A DNA stretch of 64,000 bases from assembly GCA_964017195.1 (NCBI GenBank), contig OZ024897.1, positions 6,490,360 through 6,554,359 on the forward strand. The letters run 5' to 3'. The notes below the pieces were generated by a model. That model worked only from the letters and a program-made list of their open reading frames with translations, ran no database searches and was not told where the DNA came from. Both the position numbers and the translations under genes were made by a program. Every line of letters begins with the position of its first letter. Position 1 is the stretch's first letter. This DNA comes from Siderastrea radians. Taxonomy: Eukaryota; Cnidaria; Anthozoa; Scleractinia; Rhizangiidae. Below, in pieces: positions 24,107 to 37,200 of this stretch.

Positions 24107-24530
24107 CAGGGTCTGGAAGGGTATTCTCGGGATCCGGGATTTGGCCAAAATACTGTGCGGGATTCGGGAAAACGCAAAATATCTTGACTGGATTTGGGAT
24201 TTGACTGCTTCCAGGGAAGCGGGATTCGCCAAAAGTTGGGCACGGGTTGCGAGATATTTTTGCTTGTCTGTCGGGAATTCGGGAAATCGTCACCACCCAA
24301 GTAAACGTTCTAACGGCAAAAGCGAATCAACCAGGCGAGTGCAAAATATCAATCGAAAGGGCCAATCTACATCTTAAATTTATTAGCTTTTGCAGAAATT
24401 AGTCATTTTTAATGTATTTTTGGGAAAGAAAAAACGGAATTCGGGATAGCGATGGAAAAAGTGCGAGATGCGGGATTCTTGTGAAAAAGGTACGGGAATG
24501 CGGGATCGGGATCCCCTCTTCCAGACCCTG
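24107..24530. mobile_element. Inverted-repeat element with CAGGGTCTGGAAG ends
   Basis: The left end CAGGGTCTGGAAGGG and right end CCTCTTCCAGACCCTG are inverted copies. Both continue into GGGATCC-like sequence. The interior has many GGGATTCGGG/GCGGGAT words, like the element at 19525. Its right half includes a more AT-rich 80 bp. CAGGG-type ends occur in hAT-like elements, but no convincing target duplication was seen. Confidence 0.7.
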
Positions 24531-26485
24531 GGGAATGTTTGTGGAAAAAGACACGAGGGAATAGCCAAGTAGATTTAACGTCCTGTTTGCCTCAACTGCG
24601 CCAAAATAATCACGCAGGAATATATTTGATTAAGTGCGTTGCTTTTGGCAAGACTTAAAAAATGAAAAAAAAACTGCAAATGCAATCTCATAGCGGGATT
24701 TTCTTCAGAAGACAAAGTAACGAATTCACACTGATTGATGTAATCTATCTCTAAAAGCCAAAGATTTAATAAGATAAGATCGCTTTAGGGTAGTAGTGGT
24801 CTACGCCAGGCGTTAACCGGTCAGCCCAATTATCATTGAGGTAAACCTGTCTCGTGGACCTTTCTATTCGAGCATAAACTAATGTAACCGTTCGTTTGGG
24901 TCTGGGGACGAATCGCAAAAGATGTTCATTCAAACGTCGCAGAGCCACGCTTTCTTCTCACAAATGGAAAAAAGGAACTGCAACCTACTCTAATAAAGAG
25001 TTGGTAAACTCAAAACGTTTTTCTTCTGTTTCAGTGATCAACTTAAAGCTTGTAAGTTTCTACGAACACTTTCTTGTGATACCATTGATTTTTGCATTTT
25101 ATTTAGAAAGTTTAGAAAATGCTGGTCACAGGATACATTTTCATTGTTGCCACCCTTGGTTTAATAGATTTGTAGCACCGCACAGATATCCAATTAGATT
25201 GCAGCATTTGATGCATAAGCACAACAGAACGCAATTATAATTTCACACCATATCAAGGATTAGTTTCAAAATATAACATAAATTCTTAAATTTCTGTTGC
25301 TTTATTAACCCAGAAATGATCAAATATTTCTCTATCGCTCAAGCGTAGTATACTTACTCATGGGATGCGGGGGCGGTCGAACTAAAAAGAGATCGGTATT
25401 GAACTCAATTGTTCGGTCAACGTGTGCATTGTTTTTGACACAAGTACACGGCTTTTGTAGCCTAATTAGTTTATGATAATATGACATTGTTTGCATCGCA
25501 TTTCTGCAACTTGTACAACATTAACAAACATCGCCGTTTTTGAACAGTTTGTCTCAAAGCAGGCTCTTTCGAGCGAACACTCGACTGTTATGTCTTTTAA
25601 GGTAGCTCGTGGAGTAACGTTCGCCAACAAATAGCGTCATAAAAGGTTAGTTGAAGATGTAATCTATTTGCTTAATGTACTCTAAAGCTCTTTAAGGCCT
25701 AAGCTGTATAAACAGTTTTATCAAAATCTGTTTCGAGGAAAGGGCGAATTCTTTCGTGCAACACTACAAAACGGCGAACGAAAACTTGCTTTGGGATCCA
25801 CGATTACGCCGGCGGATCTACGGAAGTTACGGAACAACGCATTTTTGTTATGACTCAAGCTGTGTTCAGTGGTCTCAAGGGAAATGATCATAAATTAAAC
25901 AGTTTAGCATTCTAACTACATGATTTGTTACGTTTTACTGTCTGCTTCTCAACAAAAGAAAATTTATGGAGAAGAATTATACAAATTCTAAAGTCTTGAT
26001 CGCTAGGAATTGAAGGCAATTCACAGCGTCATTCATAAGTCAAGCTGTGTTTGGTCTCAAACAATTGCAAAATGGCAGCATTACACGGTTTACTAAGCAT
26101 TAACATGTCCAAGTAGGATAAAATGTGTTTTTTGCAAAGAAAAATTTGCTATAAACTCCTGAACTAGTGATCCGAAGAAAGCAAAAGTACTTCACAGCAC
26201 AACAAAGCAATTTCGCTCAAAGCTAACGAATTCATGTTTACAGTTTACTTGAAGGGTAAACTGCTTTTGTTGTTTCGGGATTAAAATGATTGAGATGTCA
26301 GCTGTATTTAAGATTATTTAACCAACAACGACATAACTGCAGGACTTTGTCATCTCAAATCCTGTGAGCCAGCCTTATAAGTGCAAATGTCACTCCATCA
26401 AGGCAACATTTTAGATGAAAGTTTCTAACTTCCAGTGGGTTGAAAGTCATATAAAAATTGTGAGAACTGAACAAAGGCGACATGG

Positions 26486-26698
26486 TTAACTCTTTAAGAC
26501 CGGATATGAAAATGCAAATTCTCCTTACTGTTCTCCATACGTTTTGTAAGGAACTAGCAAGGAGAATTGTCTAAATATCAAGATACATGTATCCTTGGTG
26601 ATTGTTTCCCTTATTCTTATCACTTAAATATTTGAACAAGCAGTGATGATGAAAAAAGAAATTTTATTTTCGTCACTGTTAGGGCTTAAAGGGTCAAG
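26486..26698. mobile_element. Short element with TTAACYCTTTAA ends, copy 1
   Basis: Starts TTAACTCTTTAAGACC and ends CTTAAAGGGTCAA, imperfect inverted ends. Inside are CTCCTTACTGTTCTCCATAC and a CACTGTTAGGG block near the right end. The copy at 38815-39021 shares ends and internal order (CCTTACTGTTTTCCAT, ATACTGTTAGGAG). Non-coding. Confidence 0.6.
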
Positions 26699-26962
26699 TT
26701 ATTAATTTCAATGTGTTTTCCCTTTTTTTGAGCCCGTAAACCGAGGCTAATTTGGCAGTGAGAGAATTTTGTTACTGAAAATATTTTCAAAATTGGACAG
26801 AACATGTTCCTGTAATGTGTTAATTCTATGTTAAAAAGACCAGCCGCTGTCCTCTTTGGAAAATAATTGGATGATAAAAATTCTGAGAACTGTCGAATTG
26901 AGAAGGCCGTAGACCGAGTCAAATTTGAGGGTCAGAGGAATTTTTTGAATCCAATTATCTGC

Positions 26963-27166
26963 TAAAGGCTGGTTTCCATATGATCGCTACGATCGCTGCA
27001 ATCGCTGGAAAACGTTCAGCAATCGTTCCGATCATGTGGAAACCACTTTTTAGCAATCGTAGCGATCACAGTAATCATATGGAAACCAGCCCATATGGAA
27101 ACTGCTTAGCGATCAAAGTGGCAGCGACCGCTCATCTTTTAGCGATCATCTGGAAACCAGCCTTTA
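26963..27166. mobile_element. GATCGC-rich palindromic element, copy 2
   Basis: Ends are TAAAGGCTGGTTTCCATATG at the left and GGAAACCAGCCTTTA at the right, inverted copies. Internal GATCGCTACGATCGC and GGTTTCCATATG motifs alternate in both orientations as in copy 1 at 10320. It is clearly the same family and about the same length (about 200 bp). Confidence 0.8.
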
Positions 27167-28235
27167 ATTGTACGGACAATACAAGGTCCTATTACGTGCT
27201 GATAGGTGCTTGAGTGAGATTTAGACTAACAGTATAATGAAATAATTATTCCATTACTAGACACTTCTTTAGAGGCACTAGAGCAACATAGACGTGATGG
27301 AATTTGTTTTTGCGGATTAACAGTACACATATAGCTTTCTTAGAACGCTGTTGCACGGAAGTGTGACGTCAAACTATTCTGCGCAGTAGAATCGCTAAAT
27401 TTTCAATGGAATTTTCTAAACATTTACTGCTCTAATTTAACAGCATTTTTTAAAAAACTACAAAAATCTCCATTATTACTCTTAAGCGTAAAATTTTCAC
27501 ATTATAAATTCATTTTTCGCATTTTGTTAACTGTTATTTTCTTCATTAGCACCTTCCAATTCGTGTTAAATACATCAGGTTTTTAATTATTCATTTTTTG
27601 ACCATCAAGTGTTTCCTTCATTGGCACAGTCTAAAAGCAGCCTACGGCAAGACAAGTCATATTTTCTCTTAGTTCAATGACAACTTGCAACGTAATTTGA
27701 TTTCCGTAAAAGCGGAGTGCGACCCAAAACCGTTCTTTGTACTAAGCAGACACTAAAATACTGTGCAGTTGGTGTGTTCAAGAAAATTGTTATATGTATA
27801 AGACATACAAAGTGAATCAAAAGGCAACACTGAAGCTAGATAGGCCAAAAAAACAGAAAATACGAACGGATCCCTAGTTAACGAGCCAGGGATTATGCTT
27901 AACGAGGAAGTTGTCTTGTTGGGACTTAATTTAAGTGTGTCGATTATAGCAAGAGACCTTTAGAAGCGAGCTACGTTTTCTTGTGGTTACTATTCCGCAA
28001 GATTACTTTCAACGGGAATCGAACTCATGCCCTATTATTGGGGTGTCCTTAATCGCACACCGGGTTGCCGTAACAGCGAGATGTAGGCAGTTTGGTATTG
28101 TGGTAGTTAACTATTAATTATTAAGTCCTAACAGTTTTCGATCGCGAATACATACTACAGTACAGGTGAGTCATAAGTGCGCTCTAAAGTGTCCTATGAA
28201 ATAATTCTCTGTTATCTTTACTCTGTGTTTTGCAG

Positions 28236-31200
28236 CAACCGTGAGACAGCCGTACAAACGCAAGGCTCCGAGCACACATGCAAAGAAGAAGGCGAAAAAG
28301 CCAGTGAAGTCCTTGAGGCAAACCAAAACGCAGTCAGTGGATCGGAAAAGGAATTGCCTATTGAGAAAAGCGTGAAGCTCAAGGAACTTACATCTGAAAT
28401 GGCAAACATAGGCCGAAGGCTACAGTCACAGCTGACATCTTTACACGACACAGTTTGCAAAGAAACAGAGGCATCGAAGGAGGAGAGTAAGAAGTGGGAT
28501 CCTTTTACACCAGAATTGATTTCCAGACTTCATAACAGCACTTCCGATGTCAACTGTGAGGTTAAGGTCCTGGAAAGGTATTTAGACCAAGTAAGACAAT
28601 TGATAACACTTGGAGAAAAGACACACAATGGCTTGAATGGTACTATGTCCTTCGAAGAAAACAACAATGAAGTAGGAGACAAGAGAGAGGAGCTATCTTT
28701 GAAAGAGCAAATTCAAAACGATGAAGAAAACAGAAAGTGGACGAAAGAAATAGAAGCACTAAAAAATCAGCTTCAAGTCAATGGAGGAATACTGGATCAC
28801 GAGGGATTGATAAGAAAGCTGGAGAATGACCGCTCGAAATTGGAATTAGATAACTACAATTTTAAGCAACAATTAAAACTGATAAAGGAAAAATTAAACG
28901 AGCGAGGGCAACTAGACGACGAACTGGCTTCGCTTACGAACGTGGAATGTAGACCTGGCGTAGAAGATCAAGATGGCTTTGCTTTATCTGAACTTGTCAC
29001 CTTGCGGAAAGAGAGAAAAGTTCTGCTGGCGACTGTACACAAGTTACAAAGTCAACCGGATCGTGGAAACGGAACGAGCGATGTAGATACATGCGATGCG
29101 TCGGTCCAGTGTAAAATGAACATTTTAGGCCAAGTGGAGAACCAAGGCGTTTCGCTTTCCAGCGAACTCGAGGAGCTGAAGAAAAGCTTAAACGACTTAC
29201 AGAACGAATACGGGGAACTGGAAGAAGAGAGTAAATCCATGGAAGAAGAAAATGCTAAGTTGACGGAGGAGAAAAGAGCTCTTGAAGATAGCGTAAACAA
29301 GTTGAGAAGTCAAATAACCGACGCTTTAGATTCCAGCCTCGACGAAATGGAACACTTACACCGCGAAAAAGAAGAGCTTCAGAGTAAAGTCCAACTTTTG
29401 GAGGCAGACAACAAAAAGCTGCGGGACAGCTTTGTTGAGCTCTCGAGAGTAAATGCAACCCACTTGGAATCGATGCTTGATGAAATTGAAAGAAAGGATT
29501 CCCTTGAGGACGTTGTGGACTATTTAGGTACTGAAGTACAAAAGCTCAATGAAATTAATAGTCATGTGGTGTATAGTACAACAAGCGAAGCGTGTCTCCC
29601 TGGAGACACGGCTGAAAAAATTCATAACTCAAGCCTCTTGAGTGAAATCAAGACATGCAAAGAGTTGATCGATTCACAAAGAGCACAAATACGACAACTT
29701 CAAGTGGACAAAAGAGATATCGAAGACAGCTACATTAATCTTAAGAGGGAGTTTGTTATTCTAAAGACCAAGCGTGGCGACAAACGATCGTTGGAATACC
29801 AAGGTAGCGAGAAAGAAAGTGTCGGCATGGAACGAACTCGGAAGAGCTCAATCGAGCGTTGCGAGTTTCTCAAACAAGACATCCTTCGTCTTACCAAGCG
29901 AGGAACTGAATTGGAGAATGTCATAAAAGCCCTTAAGTCAGACAACTCGAACTTAGAAGAAGAGAAAGTATGTTTGCTTGACTCGTTGTATCATCAACTC
30001 GAAAAGAACGAAAAACTGGAGGTGCAAATCGATCAATTTAAGAGCATAATTAACGAGTATAACATCGCTAAAGGAATTAAGCCAGCAACAACAACCCTCC
30101 CACCAAACGGCAAACAACAAGATTATACGACAAGTGATCAGAAGCGAGATTTGAATGGGAACATTGAAGACGGCGAAAATACCATTCGTGTTCCCCCAGA
30201 AGAGAGCAGAGATCTTTCTACCTCTGTGGACGAGTCACAAACCCAATCGATTGAACTGAGTGAGAAATTGAAAAGTTTGGAAAAGCGTGTACTTGAAATT
30301 GAAAAGGAAAAAGAGAGACTTGAACAAGATCTGGACGAAAGCAGGAAAAACGAAAAGGAACTCCGAGAGCTTGTCTCAACGCTGAAGAAAGAGGCCACGG
30401 TGAATGAGAATCAGTTGCAAAAGAACCAAGAAGTCACGGATACACTTCAGGGATGTCTACGTGAAGCGCACGAAGAAAAAGAAGAACTGGCCGAATCTCT
30501 TGATGAAGTCACCGAAGAAAAAACGGCCCTAGAGAGGAAGGTTGAAACTATGGAAAATGAACTCAACGAGTTGAAAGAGAACTATGAGCGCGTGAAGAGT
30601 GAATTGGAATCGGCTGCAGCGGGGATTGATAATGCTGACAAAGCCAAACAGCAAATGAGATCAATTCACGCCAAGCTATCAGAACTTTACGAGTCCCTGA
30701 CAGATAAAGATAAAGACAGCAGCTGCGAAGAAACCGACATTGGACTAATAGAGACGATAACATTGGAAGAGCAAGGGAATAAAATACTCTTGATGGTTGA
30801 AAAGGTTCAACAAGAAGTCGGCCTTCTCAGGAAAGAGCTTAGAAGAGTGAAAGTTGACCACGAGACGCTGAAAGAGAAAATGGAAACTTCCCAAACGGAG
30901 AAGCTATCGTTGCAGAGGTACGTGCGCGAACTTGACGAGAAGCGAAGGCAAGTGAAAAGTTTCATCACGAAACTCACAGAGGAGAAGGAAGCAATGTCAG
31001 AGCAAATGGAAGAAATTAAACAACAGAAGAACAATTTAGCTGACGCTTTGGAAAACGTTTATCAAAGTAAAGAGGGCCTGCAGTGCCAGCTGGAAGATGC
31101 TTTATGTAAGCAGCACGAAAGCAGCAAGTCGCTGTCCGAATCATCGGCGGAGGTTCAAAGCTTGAAGAAATCACTTAGTAGGATGGTAGAGGAACGCGAT

Positions 31201-34200
31201 GCTCTCAAGGAAGCGCTACTCGAAACGACCAATGAGCTTCAAGCGCTGAAGAAATCCGAAGCGAAGTGGAAAGAAAAAGTGACGGGAGCTCAAGTGGAAG
31301 CAGACCAGAGTGTGGAGGACACAAGCGAGGCGAATAAAGAAGAGGAAAAAGATGTCATCATTCGCCTAAAGTTGGAGAACGATGTACTGAGGAAGCAGTT
31401 AGAAAAGCTCACTTCAGGCCAGCCAAGTTCACAAGAAGAAATTCTTGAAGTGAAAGAAGCCCCTATTGCCTCAAGCGAAGATCTTGATTTCGATGAAGGT
31501 GAGAAGCCTTCGGAAGGCGAGGACGAAATACAAGTTACGACAGCATCGCAATACGGAAGCAGCCCTCCCGCTCACGAAACGGAAACAACCGAACCTTTAG
31601 AAGCGCCTTGCAGTGATGAGACGGATTCGCTAGTTACAAGTGAAGCAAGCGCGATGCTGGAAAGCGCGCCTTCTGCTGCTCAACAGGAAGCACTTGAGGA
31701 ACGTTTTAATGAAGTGTGCGCTGAAAAGAGGGCGCTTGAAGCGAAGGTGAAGACAAGCTCCGAAGAGATTGAACAGCTGAGGAAGTGGTTTGATTCGATT
31801 TCAGCCGAGAAGGAAATAATGGAGAAAGAACAAGAATTGATGACCAAAGAGAATGAAGAAATGCTCCGAGATCTGGAGAGAGTCAGAGATGAGGAAGCAA
31901 AACTGAAACTTTGCCTCGAAGAAGTCTCGAAACAGGACGGTGACAACAAGCTTGTACAAGAACTGCAAGCCACTTTGGAAGAGAAATCAAAGGAAAACAC
32001 ACAGCTTAAAGAAGATTTGCAGAAACAAGCCAAAGAAAGCAAGGAATTGGCAGAATTGCAAGCAAAGAATGATGAACTGACTAAGAAGAACTCTGCCTTG
32101 CAAGAAGAAAAACAAGAGCTCACTAAATCATCAGAGAAGCTCGCTGAGGAATACAAGAACCTTGAGCAAAAGTGCAGCAAGCTGGACGCTGAAAATGAAA
32201 GGAATGCATGGGAAAGTGAAACACGGACCAAAGAAGTCGCACGGCTATTAGAGCAAGTGGAATTGCTGGAGGAACAGCTTCGAGGAAAATCGAACAAGCT
32301 GACCGAGTTAGAGAATAAATTGAAAGGCGTGGAAAAAGGAAAACACGATCTTGACACTCTGGTTAGTGAGATGAAAACTGTGAGACAAGAACTTGAAACC
32401 AAGCAAGAGCAACTTGTCAACGACTACAAAACCCTTGAGGAGACTTTAGCAAGAACCAAATCAGAGAAGAGCAAAGATGATGATGACTATGACAAGGTAA
32501 AGCAGGAGTTAGAAAACAGTGCAAAGGAGTTAAACGATGAAATCGAAAACTTAAAAAGCTTGCTGAATGACGCCCAAAGTAAACTTGAGATCACTGAGCA
32601 CGATTTAGGAGCCGTTGAAGAAGAGAGAGACAGTCTGTTGGCGCAAGTTAAAGAATTCCAAGAAAAAGAAAACCTCCTTAGAGAAGAGATAGATGGGAAG
32701 TCACAAGAAAAGTCAAACCTTCAAGAAAGCGTAGAGACTCTTCAAGGCGACAAAGAATTTCTAGCCCGAAAGTTGGAGGAAACAAAGATTGAGAGTAATT
32801 CGATGAGAGATCAGCTGAAGGAATTTAAGAACCAAGCTTCGGATTTGCGGGCGTTTGTCGAGGAGAAAAGAAAGAGGCAGGCCTCACAATCAGAGGAGAC
32901 GCCACAGGGAGATCTAGGGCCAAATCTTCTTCAGGATGTTTGTGAATACATTGAGGCTCTCTCTGAAGAAAAGGCATCTATAGAAGGAAGGCTCGAGAAA
33001 GCTGAAAGCTTAAACCGCGAAATACAAGACGACAACAAACAGCTTCTGCAAGAGCGAACCGAGCTGACAATTCAACTTCAGGAGGCGCTGGACAAAGAAA
33101 TCACGCAGGAACCGCACTCACAATCTAAGTCGGGGTATGATGAGGTGCGACTATCGCGCGAGATAAGTGACGTCAGAAGTCTCATTGAAAAACTAAGTTT
33201 GCAAAAGGAGAAGTTAGGGGCTGCGTTAGCTCATAAAGAACATCAAATCGCTGCCGTCACTGCTGAAGCGACCGAGAAGACAATGATGTTGGAAAATAAA
33301 GAGAAAGAGGCGGAGTCGTTGAGCCTGACCAAAGCAGAGGTGGCCGTGGAGCTGGAAAAGGCGAAAAACGGTTCGGAAAGACTACTTGAGGAGCTTGAGC
33401 GCGAAAAGCACAAAGTTTCAATCCTGAAACAAGAGCTGGAGAATCTGAAGAAAGAGGAGAATTCTGATTTGCAAGTTTGCATCAGTAGGCTCGAAGAGGA
33501 GAAAAAGGCGTTTATGATGGCAGTAAATAAATCGCGAGAACTTGAGAAACGTCTGAAAAAATCTGAGGAAGAGAATGTCAAGATACAAGAGGAGAAGAAT
33601 GAGCTAGAGGCAAACGTTGACGCTCAGGCTGCCACTATCGTGTCCTTGGAAACGATTAGCCATGAAAATGAAGAGAAATGGAAGAATGAACTGGATCAAA
33701 AAGACGAACAGCTAGACTCTCTTAAACAGGAGATGAAAAAGTCCAATATTGCTCTTTCAGACTTGCTTAGAGTTGTAGACGAGTTGAAAAGTAAAATTGC
33801 CGAGCTCGAAAAGCAGTGCGGTGAAGCTGAAAAGTCACGTAAAGAAGCGGTGGAAGAAATAAATAACATCCAAAAGAAGCTGACTGAGGAAGTGGAAAGA
33901 AAGGAAACGTTGGATGCGAAGTTGAAAGAAATGGAAGAAACGATAGTCAAACACGAAGAAGAAAACAAAGGTCTTAAAAAGCAGATTGCGGCCACTGACA
34001 GCGAGAAGCAGCTACTGGAAAAAAGCTTGAAGGAATTAGAGGCAAAGAATAAGGACAAGGCGAAACGACTTCTTGATTTAAACTGCACCAAGACGTTTCT
34101 GGAGGATGAGTGTACGAAATCCAACTCGGAGATAGAATCCCTAAAGGGACAGCTGGCGAAGAAGACTTCATCCTTGGAAAACATTGAAAAGGAACTGAGC

Positions 34201-37200
34201 GATTCAAAAGATTTTATTGACGAAGGTAAAAGCAAATACGATCAGCTAAGGACGGAGAAAGAAGACTTGAAGAAGTCATTAGAAGCTGCGGAGGGCAAAC
34301 TGCGAAAAGCCGAAGCCACAACCGCAAAAACCAAAGAACAAAACGAAAAGCTGACAAAGAAGTTAGAAGCTATTGAAAAGGAAATGGCGTCCCTGAATTC
34401 AGCGTTCGGAGAAGCCCAGAGTAAAGAAGAAACTTTGCTGGTTGAAATGAAGACAGAAACAAAACGGATCGAAGGCGAGTTGGAAAGTTTGAAAGAAGAG
34501 TGTGAAACTCTAAAAAAGAAACTCGATGAGACGAGTGACAAAAAGAGCGAACTCGAAAAAGAACTTGAGCTGAGGAAACCTTTGGAGAAGGACTTAACCA
34601 AACTTACAGAGGAGCATAAGGCTCTTAAAACGTTCTCTCAGAAGTTGGTTGATGAAAAAGTTGACCGGGAAGAAATGCGGAAAGAAAACCGTGAACTTGA
34701 GAAGCAGCTTCGACGAGAAAGAAATGAGAAAGCGAAGATCGAAGAGGAAATGGCAAGACTTCAAGGAGAATACGATGCTCTGAAACTTTCGTCGCAAACG
34801 GTCGTCGCTGAAGATCAGAAAGATGCTGGCGAAGAAATCATTGCTTGCGCTGAGGGAGGTTTGCTTTCCACGGCAGTAGAAATGGAATTCGGTTTAAAAT
34901 CAGCCCCAGATGAGGAAAAATCTCTTGACGACAAGTTAGCAAAGCAGCGTGAGTTAAATGCAGAGTTACGAGAAGAGATAGACGAACTCGCCGACGAGAA
35001 AGACGAGCTGAATGAGATTATTGATGAGTTGAGGTCGAAGACGAAGAAGCTACAAACAAACGTAGATACTTTGATAGATGAAAAGGAAAGTTTAGAAGAC
35101 AAACTGGACGAGAACATGAAACGCTACAAGGAAGAGATCGGATCCCTGGTTGACGAAAACAAAGAATTGTCGAGGAAGCTGGAAGTTCTACTTAAAGACA
35201 AAAATATTCTTCGCGAGGAAATTAAAACCAAGGAGCAGGAGTATTGCAAAGTACTCGAAGAAGGGAAAAAGTTGGAGGACGCGTTAGAAAAGAGTCAACA
35301 TGAAGTGAAGCGCCTGACAAGTGAACTCGACTCAGAAGGTCAAAACCGCTTTGAAGACAAGGCGGCTGAAAATGACGAAAAGGTGAAAGAGCTGGAAAGC
35401 AAGCTCGAACAAATGAATCTTGAAAAGCAAGAGATAATGAGCGAGTTAGCAGAAAGAAAGAATGAAAACTCGACATTGCGCTTGGCTGTGGAGGAAATAA
35501 CCTCGGCCAAAGAGGATGCAGAGATGAAATTGGGAGCGACAGAGAAAGACCTTTATGAAGAACTCGATCAGGTACAGAAGGAATTAGATAAAAAGACAAA
35601 ACAAATCGCATCTCTTGAAGAAGAAATTGCAGAGTACAAACGATCAGGAGTTGACCGAAGAATAAACGATGAAGAAACGCCGAATAGAGACGAGAAAGAA
35701 CTTGAACGGCTGCGCAGTGAATTGGTCGAAAAAGACAAAATGATTGAATCCCTTGAAGATGAATTTGCTGTGCATAAACAATTAACATACCAGCGAGAAC
35801 AAGAAATTCATATTCATCTCGATCGCATACAAGGGAAATTAAGCGATAAAGACGAAAAGATTGCATCACTTGAAGACGAAATAGCCAAATATGAAAGAAC
35901 AGGGCAGCAACCAAAGCAAGACACTGACGAGTCCGTGACGGAAATACCAGACAGACAATATCAAGATAAGCTCGCTAAGCTACAAAACGAACTAGCCGAG
36001 AAAGAGAAGAGAATTGGATCGCTTGAGGAGACAATAGTCGACTACAAACGAACAAGATTTGAACAGGAGCGGGAATTCAAGGAGAGGGAAATGCATTTGA
36101 CCGCTGCTCGAGAGCAGTTCTACAAAACTTTAAAAGAACGATGCGAAGAGGAGGAACGACTGGAGAGCATCAGACGTGCGAATAACCGGCTTCAAGAAGC
36201 ACTGGATCTTGCTAGAGAAAAAGAGAGTAAACTCAAAAAGGAACTGCAAGTAGTGCAAGGCAGGGAACGATCTCAAAGCATGTTCATAGAGAGGGTTCGA
36301 CGTGCGTCGGCCGAAAATGTGCTGGAAAGCGGCGTCGAAAAGGTGAAGATTAAATCAACCAAAGTTGCTGAGCTTAACGTGACGCCGCCGGAAGTGGAAC
36401 CAAGCCAGCTTGAGAAAACAGTAACGTCTACCTCACTTGAAAATGCGAGAAAAGAAATAGCAACGTTGGAAGCCCACGAGCAAGAGCTGAGGAGCGAGCT
36501 GAGAAAAGCTCGCGATCAAGTGTTCGATTTGCAGCTCGAACTTTCCGATGCACTGCGAGCTTTGAAACAGAAAGAACGACTCCACGAGCAAGAAAGGAAA
36601 CGGTTTCAATCCACCATCGAAGACATGGAAAAAGAGTACAATAAAATGCGCAAAGAGGTTTCGTCGCTCATTTCCATGGAGAAGAACAGGTCTTCGTTTA
36701 TCACAGTGGTTGAACTCAAGGGAAGTCTGAAAAAGGCAGAGTCGGATATGCTCGAAGCAATTGCCAAGACTTCAGAGCTGCTGAGTCGAGCGAAGAACGA
36801 CATCAGAGAAAGTCGGCGTTTGGAATCTGACAAAGAAAACGTTGATAAGCCCGCTGAGCGCACAAGAAGCTTCATAGAAAAGGCCACACAGGAAAACAAA
36901 GTTCTTCTCAAACAGTTAGACGACGCTTGGAAAGAGAGAGACAGGCTTGCTACCAGGCTCAAGCGCTCTGACGGTGCTCGGGTTCTCTTGAAGCAAATCC
37001 TTAATGAATCGTTAGTTGAAGTTGAAAGGTTTAAGCGGCTGGTTGACTTCAGTGACCAACCGGAAAAACGACGAACAGCGAGTGTTAGCAGCCAGAAGCC
37101 TGAAAAGAGTACTAAAGAGTTAGAGACACAGAGTGATTTGACATCAACCGATTTAGAAGAAGCTGAACTATTGAAAGACCGCCTTGAAGAACTGCGAAGG

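Larger units (their letters stand above)
5086..28235 (+). other. Putative 23-kb first intron, repeat-rich
   Basis: This interval lies between the candidate start exon and the 10-kb coding exon. It begins with GTGAGTAC and ends with GTGTTTTGCAG. No exon with clear coding character and a matching phase stood out. It holds a receptor pseudogene fragment, a possible antisense membrane-protein frame, several inverted-repeat elements, 106-bp repeat arrays and diverged tandem duplications, each listed separately. A second donor-like site (TACAG then GTGAGTCA) at 28165 lies only 70 nt before the acceptor and may mark an alternative short exon. The frame upstream of that site has no ATG after the stop at 28122. 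Confidence 0.45.

Noticed and set aside
24766..24948. A minus-strand 60-codon frame with a protein-like look (FVPRPKRTVTLVYARIERST).
   Set aside because: A stop lies five codons upstream, there is no ATG and no matching exon partner was found. Too short to call.
28177..28235. Extension of the giant coiled-coil frame upstream to 28177 (RSKVSYEIILCYLYSVFC) as a signal or membrane segment.
   Set aside because: It starts with GTG, and the stretch ends in a pyrimidine-rich TGTTTTGCAG acceptor, so it is intron sequence read through.
31680..34235. Long Ser/Phe/Leu-rich open frames on the minus strand within the 10-kb exon (for example 31680-32420 and 33696-34235).
   Set aside because: They are the antisense reading of Glu/Lys-rich coiled-coil codons (GAA/AAG read back as TTC/CTT). 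Composition is low-complexity and the plus strand explains the region fully.
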